Below are positions 56,743-64,000 of a stretch of 64,000 bases of DNA, piece by piece. The stretch is from the NCBI RefSeq assembly GCF_014201505.1, contig NZ_JACHEO010000002.1, positions 310,001-374,000 of the forward strand, read 5' to 3'. The position numbers were made by a program, and so were the translations under genes. The stretch comes from Desulfoprunum benzoelyticum. GTDB taxonomy: Bacteria; Desulfobacterota; Desulfobulbia; Desulfobulbales; Desulfocapsaceae. The notes under the pieces are model-generated. The model saw nothing but the letters and a program-made list of their open reading frames with translations, was not told where the DNA came from and searched no databases. The first letter of the stretch is position 1; every line of letters begins with the position of its first letter.

Positions 56743-57696
56743 ATGCAACAACAAAAGATGCGGATAGCCCTTCTCGCCGGCGGCACGTCGGGTGAGAGGG
56801 AGGTATCGTTGAATGGGGCGGCGGAAGTGGAAAGGGCACTCGATCCAGGGCGGTTCCAGGTCAGAAGATACGATCCCGCCTGTGATCTGGCGAAACTGGT
56901 GGGTGATGCCGGCGAGATCGATTTTGCCTTCATCCTGCTGCATGGCCTCAACGGCGAAGACGGGACGGTGCAGGGGATGCTCGATCTGCTTGGCATCCCC
57001 TATCAGGGGTCAGGCGTGCTCGGCAGCGCCGTTGCGATGGACAAGTACCTGTCCAAGGAGCTGTATCGGCTTCATGGTCTGCCTGTCGCCGACTGTGTCG
57101 TCACCCGACCGGGGGGGGGCGACAGCCTCCAGGGGATCGTCGACCGGCTTGGCCTGCCCCTGATCGTCAAGCCGGTCCGCGAGGGCTCGAGTCTGGGATT
57201 GACGATCGCCGGGACGGTCGAAGAGCTGCGGACAGGGATCGAGACGGCGCAGAAACATGACCGGCAGGTCATGGTCGAGCAGTATATCAAGGGGCGTGAG
57301 ATCACCGCCGCCGTCCTCGGCAACGACAACCCGACGGCCCTGCCGCTGATCGAGATCATCCCCGGCGACGGCTTCACCTTCTTTGATTACAAGGCGAAAT
57401 ATCAGCCGGGGGCCTCGCGCGAGATCTGTCCCGCCCCGCTCAGCCCCGAGCTGACGGCACAGGCGCAGCGGTATGCCCTGGCCGCCCATGCGGCCCTGAG
57501 GCTGCGGGGATATTCCCGGACCGACATGATCCTCGACGAATCCGGACGGTTCTTCCTCCTCGAGACCAATACCATCCCGGGGATGACCGCCACCAGCCTG
57601 ATGCCGCAGGCGGCGGCCAAGCATGGGCTCGATTTCCCGCAGTTTCTCGAGCGGCTGATCGAGTTGGCGGTCGAGGACCGGCAGGCGCAGGGATAG
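56743..57696 (+). CDS. ddl: D-alanine--D-alanine ligase
   Basis: A 317-residue ATP-grasp ligase for peptidoglycan D-Ala-D-Ala. ALLAGGTSGEREVSLNGA, LLHGLNGEDGTVQGML, VREGSSLGLTI and LLETNTIPGMTATSLMPQA are the four family blocks. The start follows AAGGATTGTCGGCA. It stands alone, without mur genes. Confidence 0.95.
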   Translation: MQQQKMRIALLAGGTSGEREVSLNGAAEVERALDPGRFQVRRYDPACDLAKLVGDAGEIDFAFILLHGLNGEDGTVQGMLDLLGIPYQGSGVLGSAVAMDKYLSKELYRLHGLPVADCVVTRPGGGDSLQGIVDRLGLPLIVKPVREGSSLGLTIAGTVEELRTGIETAQKHDRQVMVEQYIKGREITAAVLGNDNPTALPLIEIIPGDGFTFFDYKAKYQPGASREICPAPLSPELTAQAQRYALAAHAALRLRGYSRTDMILDESGRFFLLETNTIPGMTATSLMPQAAAKHGLDFPQFLERLIELAVEDRQAQG

Positions 57697-57734
57697 TTCG
57701 CCGGCTGAGGCAGGGACGGCCGTGTCCGCTGCCG

Positions 57735-58502
57735 TCAGACGACGATTCTTTCCGGGGCGTTGAAGACGTTGAGGCGGTCGGGTCGGGCATAGGCCCCCAG
57801 TGTCAGTCCGGCCTGCCGGGCGATGGCCAGGCCGAGCGAGGAGGGGGCCGTTCGCGACAGCACGATCGGGATTCCCATCCGAGCGCACTTGAGCACCATA
57901 TCCGAAGTCAAACGACCGGTCGTATAGATTGCCCCCCTGACCGGCGCCTTGCCGAGGAGAATGGCCCCCAGTACCTTGTCGACGGCGTTGTGGCGGCCGA
58001 CATCTTCGTAGTATACCAGTATCTCCCCATCGGCCCAGAGGCCGCAGCCGTGGACGCAATGGGTCTCCTGCCCGAGGGTCGAGATCCGGGGGGCCTGGGT
58101 GATGAACTCGCGCAGTTCCTCGAACGGGAGGGCGTAGTTCTGCAGCGGGTCGAAGGCCCCCTCCAGCATTTCCCGCGGTATCTTGCCTGTGCCGCCGCAT
58201 CCGGAGGTGATGATGACCTCTTTCGGGCGGGTCGATACGACATCGGCATACACGGCTATCCTGCCTTCCGGGCAGACGATGACCTCCTTTACCTCCTCCG
58301 GCCTGCGGATATAGCCCTGGCCGAAGAGAAAGCCGACTCCGAATTCGGCCAGGCCGACAGGCAGAACCATCGAGGCGCCGATGGTTTCGTCGTTCAACGC
58401 CACGGTATACGGTGTCTCAATGGCCAGTTGCTCTTCCTGCTGATGGCTTCCCTGGGAGGTGATCACCGTCGTCAGGTGGGTCAGGGTGACGTTGTTTTTC
58501 AT
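57735..58502 (-). CDS. fdhD: Formate dehydrogenase accessory sulfurtransferase FdhD
   Basis: A 255-residue FdhD, which transfers sulfur from IscS to the molybdenum cofactor of formate dehydrogenases. The cysteine motif TSGCGGTGKIP is of the CGxxG kind (the second Cys of the CxxC found in E. coli is missing). VHGCGLWADGEILVYYEDVG and HNAVDKVLGAILLG, RLTSDMVLKCARMGIPIVLS are conserved. The nearby mobB points to molybdoenzyme maturation. Confidence 0.92.
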   Translation of the reverse strand: MKNNVTLTHLTTVITSQGSHQQEEQLAIETPYTVALNDETIGASMVLPVGLAEFGVGFLFGQGYIRRPEEVKEVIVCPEGRIAVYADVVSTRPKEVIITSGCGGTGKIPREMLEGAFDPLQNYALPFEELREFITQAPRISTLGQETHCVHGCGLWADGEILVYYEDVGRHNAVDKVLGAILLGKAPVRGAIYTTGRLTSDMVLKCARMGIPIVLSRTAPSSLGLAIARQAGLTLGAYARPDRLNVFNAPERIVV

Positions 58503-58681
58503 GACAATGCGGTCGATGGCTTGAATGATCTCGGGGATGCATCGAGGGGATGCTCTCGGCGAAAAGAATGTACATCCTATAGAGAGTCGGTTTCGATTTC
58601 AACTGTTTCCAATGGCACACTCCGTCTTTTCGCGATTTTTTCTTGGGAGTTGTGCCCCTCCGATGGATATTGTAATCTGGA

Positions 58682-58714
58682 GACCGTGCGGCGCCTTTGG
58701 CGCATCAAACGGTC
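58682..58714 (+). promoter_or_regulatory. Structured leader hairpin before the periplasmic binding protein gene
   Basis: GACCGT and ACGGTC form an outer 6-bp stem and GCGCC-TTT-GGCGC an inner 5-bp stem, separated by a 3x5 internal loop. It lies about 100 bases before the start. The remainder of the roughly 310 bases between fdhD and this gene shows no other clear structure; promoters of both divergent genes must be here. Confidence 0.4.
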
Positions 58715-58811
58715 AAATCTGCGGGGAAGGGATTCGAGACGATGCCGGGACAGTCGGGGGGAGAGTGCGATGTTGCTCGCTGACATCATCAGGACGTTGA
58801 TCAGGAGAGGA

Positions 58812-59954
58812 ATGATGATGACAATCATCCTCGCTCTGGTGTCTGTTCTCCCTGCTGCGGTGCGGGCGCAGGTCGCGCATGAGGAGCAGGTCCCCATCGT
58901 CCTGGGACAGTCGTGCGTCCTGACCGGTCCGTCCAAGAATCTCGGCCTTGAATTACGGGCGGGCCTGCTGGCTGCCTTTTCCAAGGTCAATGATGATGGG
59001 GGCATCGGCGGCCGGGATATTCTGCTTGTCAGCCGCGATGACGGCTATGAGCCAGATCGCGCGGTCCGCAACACCATGGCCTTTATCCAGGATGAGTCTA
59101 TCTTCATGTTGATCGGCGAGGTGGGGACGCCGACCTCCAACGCCGTTCTCCCGTTGATAGAGGAGTACAAGATTCCGTTTTTCGCGCCGTTCACCGGCGC
59201 CGAGATTCTGCGCCAACCTTTCCGGCAGTACGTCATCAACGTTCGTGCCAGTTATTATCAGGAGATGGAGAGACTCGCCTCCTATCTCATCGATAAGAGA
59301 AATATCCGCAAAATCGCTTGCTTCTATCAGGACGACAGCTATGGTCTCGATGGACTGAAGGGGATCGAACTGGCCCTGGCGCGACGTGGCCTGCAACTTG
59401 TTTCGAAGGGGAGCTATGAACGCAATACCGTTGCCGTACTGCGCGGACTGACCGATGTCCTGCAGGCCGACCCGGAGGCGGTGGTCCTGGCCGGGACCTA
59501 TTCGGCCTGCGCCGAATTCATCAAGCTCAGCAAGACCCGGACCTCCAAACGGCTGCTGTACTGCAACATCTCCTTTGTCGGCACCGACAGCCTGAAGAAC
59601 GCCCTTGGTCGTTACGGCAGTGATGTATTCGTTTCTCAGGTCGTCCCTTATCCGCTCGACACCGAGGTCCCTCTGATCCACGAGTATACCGAGGCGATGG
59701 AAAAGTACCAGCACGACGCCCCGATCAGTTTCACCTCGCTCGAAGGGTATATGGCCGGCAAATTGTTCGCGCAGATTGCGACCATGGTGCCGGGTGAGCT
59801 GACCCGGGAAAAGTTCATTGCGACGATGGAACAGGTTGGGACCTTTGACCTGGGGGGAGTGACCCTGCAGTTCGGGCCGAAGGACCATCAGGGCATGGAT
59901 ACGATCTATCTGACCGAAATAAACCCCGATCTGAAAAAGGTCGTGAAGGAATGA
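58812..59954 (+). CDS. Periplasmic branched-chain-amino-acid-type binding protein (LivK-like)
   Basis: A 380-residue type I periplasmic binding protein. The signal peptide is MMMTIILALVSVLPAAVRAQ; mature features VPIVLGQSCVLTGPSKNLG, FSKVNDDGGIGGRDILLVSRDDGYEP and YTEAMEKYQH fit the LivK/AmiC-like family. No ABC permease or ATPase is next to it; instead a Cache histidine kinase and a NarL regulator follow, so it may be the ligand receptor of that kinase. I chose the ATG behind AGGAGAGG; another ATG 14 codons upstream also has a good ribosome site. Confidence 0.87.
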   Translation: MMMTIILALVSVLPAAVRAQVAHEEQVPIVLGQSCVLTGPSKNLGLELRAGLLAAFSKVNDDGGIGGRDILLVSRDDGYEPDRAVRNTMAFIQDESIFMLIGEVGTPTSNAVLPLIEEYKIPFFAPFTGAEILRQPFRQYVINVRASYYQEMERLASYLIDKRNIRKIACFYQDDSYGLDGLKGIELALARRGLQLVSKGSYERNTVAVLRGLTDVLQADPEAVVLAGTYSACAEFIKLSKTRTSKRLLYCNISFVGTDSLKNALGRYGSDVFVSQVVPYPLDTEVPLIHEYTEAMEKYQHDAPISFTSLEGYMAGKLFAQIATMVPGELTREKFIATMEQVGTFDLGGVTLQFGPKDHQGMDTIYLTEINPDLKKVVKE

Positions 59955-60008
59955 AGACGGCGATGGCGATCGACCAGCCAGGGTTGAGGCATCCCGCCGG
60001 GTGAATCG

Positions 60009-62447
60009 ATGACTGCCGGATCTCGACGTATCTCCCTGTCCTCGGCGCCGTTTTACGCCTCTCTCGTCGTTATTTTCTCGCTCGGCCTGTTTACCGGCAC
60101 CTTCTGGGCGATCAACGAGTACCAGGCCTACCAGGAGAGCATCAGCTATATCCGCAGCAACTACCAGAAACAGTACCGGGACCGGTTGCAGGAGGAAATC
60201 GGCGGGGTCATGGACTTTATCCAGTACAAGCGCTCCCAGACCGATATCCTGATCGAGAACGAAATCCGCCAGAAAGTCCAGACCGCGTATACGACGGCCT
60301 CCCATATCTACAGCCAGTACAAGGATGAGAAGAGTATCGATGAACTCCGGGTGATGGTGCTGGAAATCCTCCGTCCGATCCGCTGGAACAACGAACGCGG
60401 CTATTATTTTGCCGGCAGGATGAAGGACCAGGTCATCGATCTCTTCGCCGACGACCCCTATTTTGAAGGGAAGAGCAGGGCCCGGTTCGAGAAAGAGACC
60501 GGGATCGATGTCATCGGCGATATCATCAAGATTATCGAAGAAAAAGGCGCCGGCTTGTATCGCTATAACTGGGCGAAGCCGGAGTACATCGGTTCAAGCT
60601 ACCAGAAGGTCTCGTTCGTCAAATATTTCCAGCCGTTTGATTGGTTCATCGGTGCCGGGATCTATATCGATGACATGGAGAAGCTGATCCAGGAGGACGT
60701 CCTGGCCCAGGTGCAGAAGATGCATTTCGGACGGGATGGCGAGGTCTTCGGATTTCGCTACGACGGGACCATCATCTGCAACCGGGACGAACGGCTGATC
60801 GGCCGCTCGATCAAGGACCTGATCGGGGACAAGGGAGAGCCCTTCGGTGAGGAGATGTGGAAGGCCGGCATCAGCAGCGACCATGAGGATTATGTCAGTT
60901 ATGCCGTATTGAGGCCGGCTGAGGGGAAGGTGTATCAGAAACTGAGCTATGTCAAGGCGTTCAAGGAATGGGGCTGGGTCTTCGTCGCCACCATGAACAT
61001 GGATGAGATGGAGAAGGCCATCGTCGATGAAACCAGGACCTATATCCGCATCGCCTTCAAGAACGCCTTTCTCTTTGTCCTGCTGTTCATGGTCGCGGTT
61101 TCGCTGCTGTTGCTGATCGCCTATTTCTATTCGCTGAAGATAAAGCAGGGTATAAGCCTCTTCACCAATTTTTTCCGGGAGGCGGCCGATTCGAAGGTGA
61201 AAATCGAAAATACCGATCTGGCCTTCGCCGAATTTGAAGATCTCGGCAACCTGGCGAACCGGATGATCGATGACCGCATCCAGAAGGAATTCCTTCTTCA
61301 TCGAGACGAACTCCGGCTTGATACCCTGCTGCGCCTGGGGATGATGGAAAAGTATTCCCTGCAGGAAAAATACGATTTCATCATGCAGAGGATCGTCCAG
61401 ATTACCCGGAGCGAGGCAGGCTACCTGGCGCTGGTCAATACCGGCCAGACCCGGCTGTCGCTGTGCAGTTTGTTCTCGAAAAACCAGCATGGGGAGGCGG
61501 CTGAGCAACCTTGCCAGCTCAATGATTCGAGGCGGGTTGAAGATGGCGGGTTGCCCGGCAATGCGGTGCGGCAGAAGAAGGCGATCATCAACAATGATTG
61601 CGAGGGAAACGATAATGGATGGATCTTCCCCTACCAGTTGCAGGTCCGGCGCCACCTCGATGTACCGATATACAACAACGGCAGGATTGTCGTCGTTGCC
61701 GGCGTCTGTAACAACAGCTCGGATTATGATAATTCGGATATCAGACAGATGGCGATGCTGCTGGAGGGCATGTGGCTGCATGTGCTGAAAACGTCCTCCG
61801 AAATCGAGATGGCGCGGCTGGAACGGCAGATCATGGCCGTCAGTCTCGAGGAGAGGAGCAAGGTGGGACGGGATCTCCATGACGACCTCGGCTCCCATCT
61901 CAGCGGCGTCGAGATGCTGGCCAAGGTCCTGCAGAAGAAGCTCGAGGCCGACGCCCCGGACAAGGCCCGTCAGCTCCAGCGCATCCGCAACCTGATCCAG
62001 GAGGCGATCGAAAAGACCAGGCGCCTGGCCCGTGGGCTGTATCCGGTCCATATCATCGAACAGGGACTCGAGGCGGCGATCGAGGAGCTGATCGTCGAGG
62101 TCGAAAGCCTGTTCTATGTCGAATGCACGCTGTCGTTCAACAGCCCCAAGGATGCCATCGACAACAACGAGGCGACGCATATCTACTACATCATTCGTGA
62201 GGCGGTCTTCAACGCCGCCCGGCATGGTAAGGCGAAGAATATCATGATCACGATTTCCAAGGGTGCCGGCCACCTGAGCGTAACCATCAGCGACGACGGC
62301 GACGGAATAGCCGAGGCCGCCCAGCACCAGGGGATGGGCCTGCACACGATGAAGTACCGGGCGAAGGCTATCGGCGCCTCTCTGTCGATCACGCCTGGCG
62401 AGCATGGCGGCACCGTCGTGTCCCTGGCCGGTGAGGGCCAGGGATGA
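60009..62447 (+). CDS. Sensor histidine kinase with Cache domains and HisKA_3
   Basis: An 812-residue kinase. Membrane helix 1 spans about residues 16-36 and helix 2 about 350-373, enclosing a periplasmic part with two Cache-type units (YYFAGRMKDQVIDLFADDP; DWFIGAGIYIDDME; KEWGWVFVATMNMDEME). A HAMP-like segment and a GAF-like domain (about 435-600) precede HisKA_3 with the phospho-His at H624 (RDLHDDLGSHL) and an HATPase with N735 (NAARHG) and DDGDGIAEAAQ. The binding-protein gene ends 54 bases upstream; the NarL regulator follows by 105 bases. Confidence 0.93.
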   Translation: MTAGSRRISLSSAPFYASLVVIFSLGLFTGTFWAINEYQAYQESISYIRSNYQKQYRDRLQEEIGGVMDFIQYKRSQTDILIENEIRQKVQTAYTTASHIYSQYKDEKSIDELRVMVLEILRPIRWNNERGYYFAGRMKDQVIDLFADDPYFEGKSRARFEKETGIDVIGDIIKIIEEKGAGLYRYNWAKPEYIGSSYQKVSFVKYFQPFDWFIGAGIYIDDMEKLIQEDVLAQVQKMHFGRDGEVFGFRYDGTIICNRDERLIGRSIKDLIGDKGEPFGEEMWKAGISSDHEDYVSYAVLRPAEGKVYQKLSYVKAFKEWGWVFVATMNMDEMEKAIVDETRTYIRIAFKNAFLFVLLFMVAVSLLLLIAYFYSLKIKQGISLFTNFFREAADSKVKIENTDLAFAEFEDLGNLANRMIDDRIQKEFLLHRDELRLDTLLRLGMMEKYSLQEKYDFIMQRIVQITRSEAGYLALVNTGQTRLSLCSLFSKNQHGEAAEQPCQLNDSRRVEDGGLPGNAVRQKKAIINNDCEGNDNGWIFPYQLQVRRHLDVPIYNNGRIVVVAGVCNNSSDYDNSDIRQMAMLLEGMWLHVLKTSSEIEMARLERQIMAVSLEERSKVGRDLHDDLGSHLSGVEMLAKVLQKKLEADAPDKARQLQRIRNLIQEAIEKTRRLARGLYPVHIIEQGLEAAIEELIVEVESLFYVECTLSFNSPKDAIDNNEATHIYYIIREAVFNAARHGKAKNIMITISKGAGHLSVTISDDGDGIAEAAQHQGMGLHTMKYRAKAIGASLSITPGEHGGTVVSLAGEGQG

Positions 62448-62552
62448 AAGGATTGCTGCAGGTGTCGACTATGGATGTTGAGCGTGTGGCGGCCGAATGA
62501 ATTTGAAGGGTATCGGCAACTCGCCGATGTATCGTGTTTGTGAGGGAAACGA

Positions 62553-63245
62553 ATGGCTAAGATACTGATTGTCGATGATCATCCGGTTTTTCGCATGGGG
62601 ATGGAGGAATTGCTGAACCAGGAGGAGGACTTTACCGTCTGCGGGGTCGCTGAGGATATCCGGTCGGCAAGAAGGGAACTGATCGACAAGAAGCCGGACC
62701 TGGCAATCATCGATATCTCGCTGGCCCAGGAAAATGGTCTCGATCTTGTCAAGGAGATCGCGAGTGGCCACCATTGTGTGCTGGTCCTCGTCCTCTCCAT
62801 GCATGATGAATCGGTCTGGGCCGAACGGGCCATTCGGGCCGGGGCTCGAGGTTATGTCATGAAAAAGGAGGCCTCGGAGTCGATCATTGTCGCGATCCGC
62901 AATATTCTGAAAGGAAAAATCCACGTCAGTGCGAACATGATGTCGCATCTGCTCGACAAATTCCAGGTCAATCCCGATTTTCAGAGCGTGCAGTCGGAGG
63001 AGGTGCTTACCGACAGAGAACTCGAGGTGTTCCGACTCATCGGGCATGGTCTGTCGACCCGGGCCATTGCCGACCAGATGAAACTCAGCATCAAGACCAT
63101 CGGGACGTACAGAGACCGGATAAAACAGAAGCTCTGCCTGAAGAGTGCCGTGGAACTGACCAGGCGCGCGGTGCTGTGGACGGAAAAGGAGAATTTCAGT
63201 AAAGACACCTCCGACAGCGTGAGGGAAATACCTACAGAAACTTAA
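62553..63245 (+). CDS. NarL/FixJ-type response regulator
   Basis: A 230-residue NarL-family regulator. Receiver D8-D9, D54 (AIIDISLAQENG) and K104 (YVMKKEASES). The LuxR-type helix-turn-helix is TDRELEVFRLIGHGLSTRAI and MKLSIKTIGTYRDRIKQKL. It should be phosphorylated by the upstream HisKA_3 kinase. Target genes are not evident. Confidence 0.94.
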   Translation: MAKILIVDDHPVFRMGMEELLNQEEDFTVCGVAEDIRSARRELIDKKPDLAIIDISLAQENGLDLVKEIASGHHCVLVLVLSMHDESVWAERAIRAGARGYVMKKEASESIIVAIRNILKGKIHVSANMMSHLLDKFQVNPDFQSVQSEEVLTDRELEVFRLIGHGLSTRAIADQMKLSIKTIGTYRDRIKQKLCLKSAVELTRRAVLWTEKENFSKDTSDSVREIPTET

Positions 63246-63251
63246 TATTTC

Positions 63252-63271
63252 AGCCTACGGCAAAATAGGCT
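63252..63271 (+). terminator. Hairpin after response-regulator gene, weak terminator
   Basis: AGCCTA and TAGGCT form a perfect 6-bp stem with an 8-base loop, followed by CTTCTCTG. The T tract is poor. Confidence 0.35.
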
Positions 63272-63457
63272 CTTCTCTGATTTATTTCGTTTACATTCGA
63301 AGTACACTCGTTTCGGTTCGACAGGAAGCCGTCTTCACTCGTCTGCCAAGGGGCGCTTTTTCCCTGGACGTCATGAGTGCTTTCTTTCCCCCTCGGTGGC
63401 GGGAAAATGAGACAGTCGTTTGCATCCAGCAGTATCGGTTCATTTGGAAGGGGAGAT

Positions 63458-64000
63458 ATGACGCCAATCGTCACCTTTATCGGCTGGCATGACAGCGGCA
63501 AGACGACGCTGGCAAGTCAGGTCGTCAGTCATTTGAAAGCGCGGGGATACCGTGTCGCAGTCATCAAGTCCAGCAAGGAAGCGGACGTCCCTTTCGATAC
63601 CCCGGGGACGGACACCGCCAAGCACAGAATGGCCGGGGCTGACTCGGTGATGTTCGTCGGGCCGGACAAGATGGTGTTGCAGACCGCAAACGAAAACCTG
63701 CCTCTGGTGGTGTTGGCGTACAAATATTGCGCCGATGTCGATATCGTCATCGGCGAAGGATTCAAGGATGCACCGAAAGTCGCCAAGATAGAAGTGCTGC
63801 GGGACCGCGCGCGGATGCTGCGCAAAAAAGTCGGTGGGGTCCTTGCTGTCGCGACGGACCTGGATGATGTGGAAGGAGGAAATATCTTCCGCCTCGATCA
63901 GAGCCTGGAACTGGCGCAGTTCATTGAGAAACGGTTTCTGCTGGGGCAGCGCAACGGCCAGGACAGAGCCGTTCTCTTCGTCAACGGCAGAAGGATCGCT
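63458..64000 (+). CDS. mobB: Molybdopterin-guanine dinucleotide biosynthesis protein MobB, cut by window end
   Basis: A partial gene: 181 codons to the window end without stop. The protein starts MTPIVTFIGWHDSGKTTLAS (MobB P-loop GxxxSGKTT) and has DTPGTDTAKHRMAGAD, typical of MobB, a GTP-binding protein that helps attach GMP to molybdopterin. The ATG follows AAGGGGAG. MobB is usually about 170 residues, and this one continues past 181, so it may be a longer or fused form. fdhD 5 kb upstream supports molybdoenzymes. Confidence 0.9.
   Translation, partial: MTPIVTFIGWHDSGKTTLASQVVSHLKARGYRVAVIKSSKEADVPFDTPGTDTAKHRMAGADSVMFVGPDKMVLQTANENLPLVVLAYKYCADVDIVIGEGFKDAPKVAKIEVLRDRARMLRKKVGGVLAVATDLDDVEGGNIFRLDQSLELAQFIEKRFLLGQRNGQDRAVLFVNGRRIA

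Noticed and set aside
58601-58625. TGGCAC as a sigma54 site before the binding-protein gene
   Set aside because: TGGCACACTCCGTCTT has no GC at the -12 position.

Overview
The window is GC-rich, gene-dense chromosomal DNA that most resembles an anaerobic member of the Desulfobacterota (former Deltaproteobacteria), perhaps a Desulfobulbaceae-like sulfate reducer. The grounds are: an operon matching the anaerobe-specific orange-protein (ORP) locus known from Desulfovibrio, with its own sigma54 activator; a DHH-CBS-CBS-poly(A) polymerase fusion next to xerD and an M50 protease; radical-SAM, FdhD and MobB genes; and frequent sigma54 control. The species cannot be named from the sequence alone. I see no rRNA, complete tRNA, CRISPR array, phage or insertion sequence. 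This reads as core and niche metabolism, not a mobile island.

Layout. 1-7.1 kb: lipid and acyl-CoA electron metabolism (etfB, etfA, an SCP2 protein, a hot-dog thioesterase, a FadL-type outer-membrane porin, a radical-SAM protein, fadH). 7.1-12.8 kb: two tandem Cys-rich coiled-coil paralogues, a small membrane protein with a HEAT-repeat partner, and a heterodimeric ABC exporter. 13.0-19.0 kb: a YbbA/YbbP-type ABC system, crcB with DUF190 (fluoride), an MFS transporter and a TesA-like SGNH esterase. 19.0-25.0 kb: a PAS-AAA-Fis sigma54 activator, a TTGCA/TGCAA enhancer array, a textbook -24/-12 promoter, then an eight-gene ORP-type operon (three NifX-fold proteins, a DUF5320 protein, a pseudo-receiver, two MinD/ferredoxin ATPases, a NifU-like scaffold).

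25-33 kb: a YecA-family protein, a group II PLP decarboxylase, a second sigma54 activator divergent from a citrate synthase that has its own -24/-12 promoter, then a SET-domain methyltransferase paired with a DAP/ornithine-type decarboxylase, and a DUF2058 protein. 33-45 kb: two envelope proteins, an XPB-like helicase, typA, a small membrane ORF interrupted by TGA, a NUDIX hydrolase, a three-gene panE cluster, an SGNH hydrolase, glgX and a DUF1566 protein. 45-57.7 kb: a single-domain response regulator behind an attenuator-like leader, a TudS-type desulfurase, a D,D-carboxypeptidase, a long-chain acyl-CoA ligase, an M50 protease, the CCA/poly(A) fusion, xerD (no canonical start codon), rpsU, a GlcD-like oxidase and ddl. 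57.7-64 kb: fdhD, then a periplasmic binding protein, a Cache histidine kinase and a NarL-type regulator that look like one sensing system, and the first part of mobB, cut by the window end.

Most striking: the compact ORP-type operon with readable enhancer and promoter, and the sigma54-controlled citrate synthase whose -24 element lies in an 8-bp inverted repeat facing a divergent sigma54 activator gene. Functions come from motif recognition by eye; no database search was possible.
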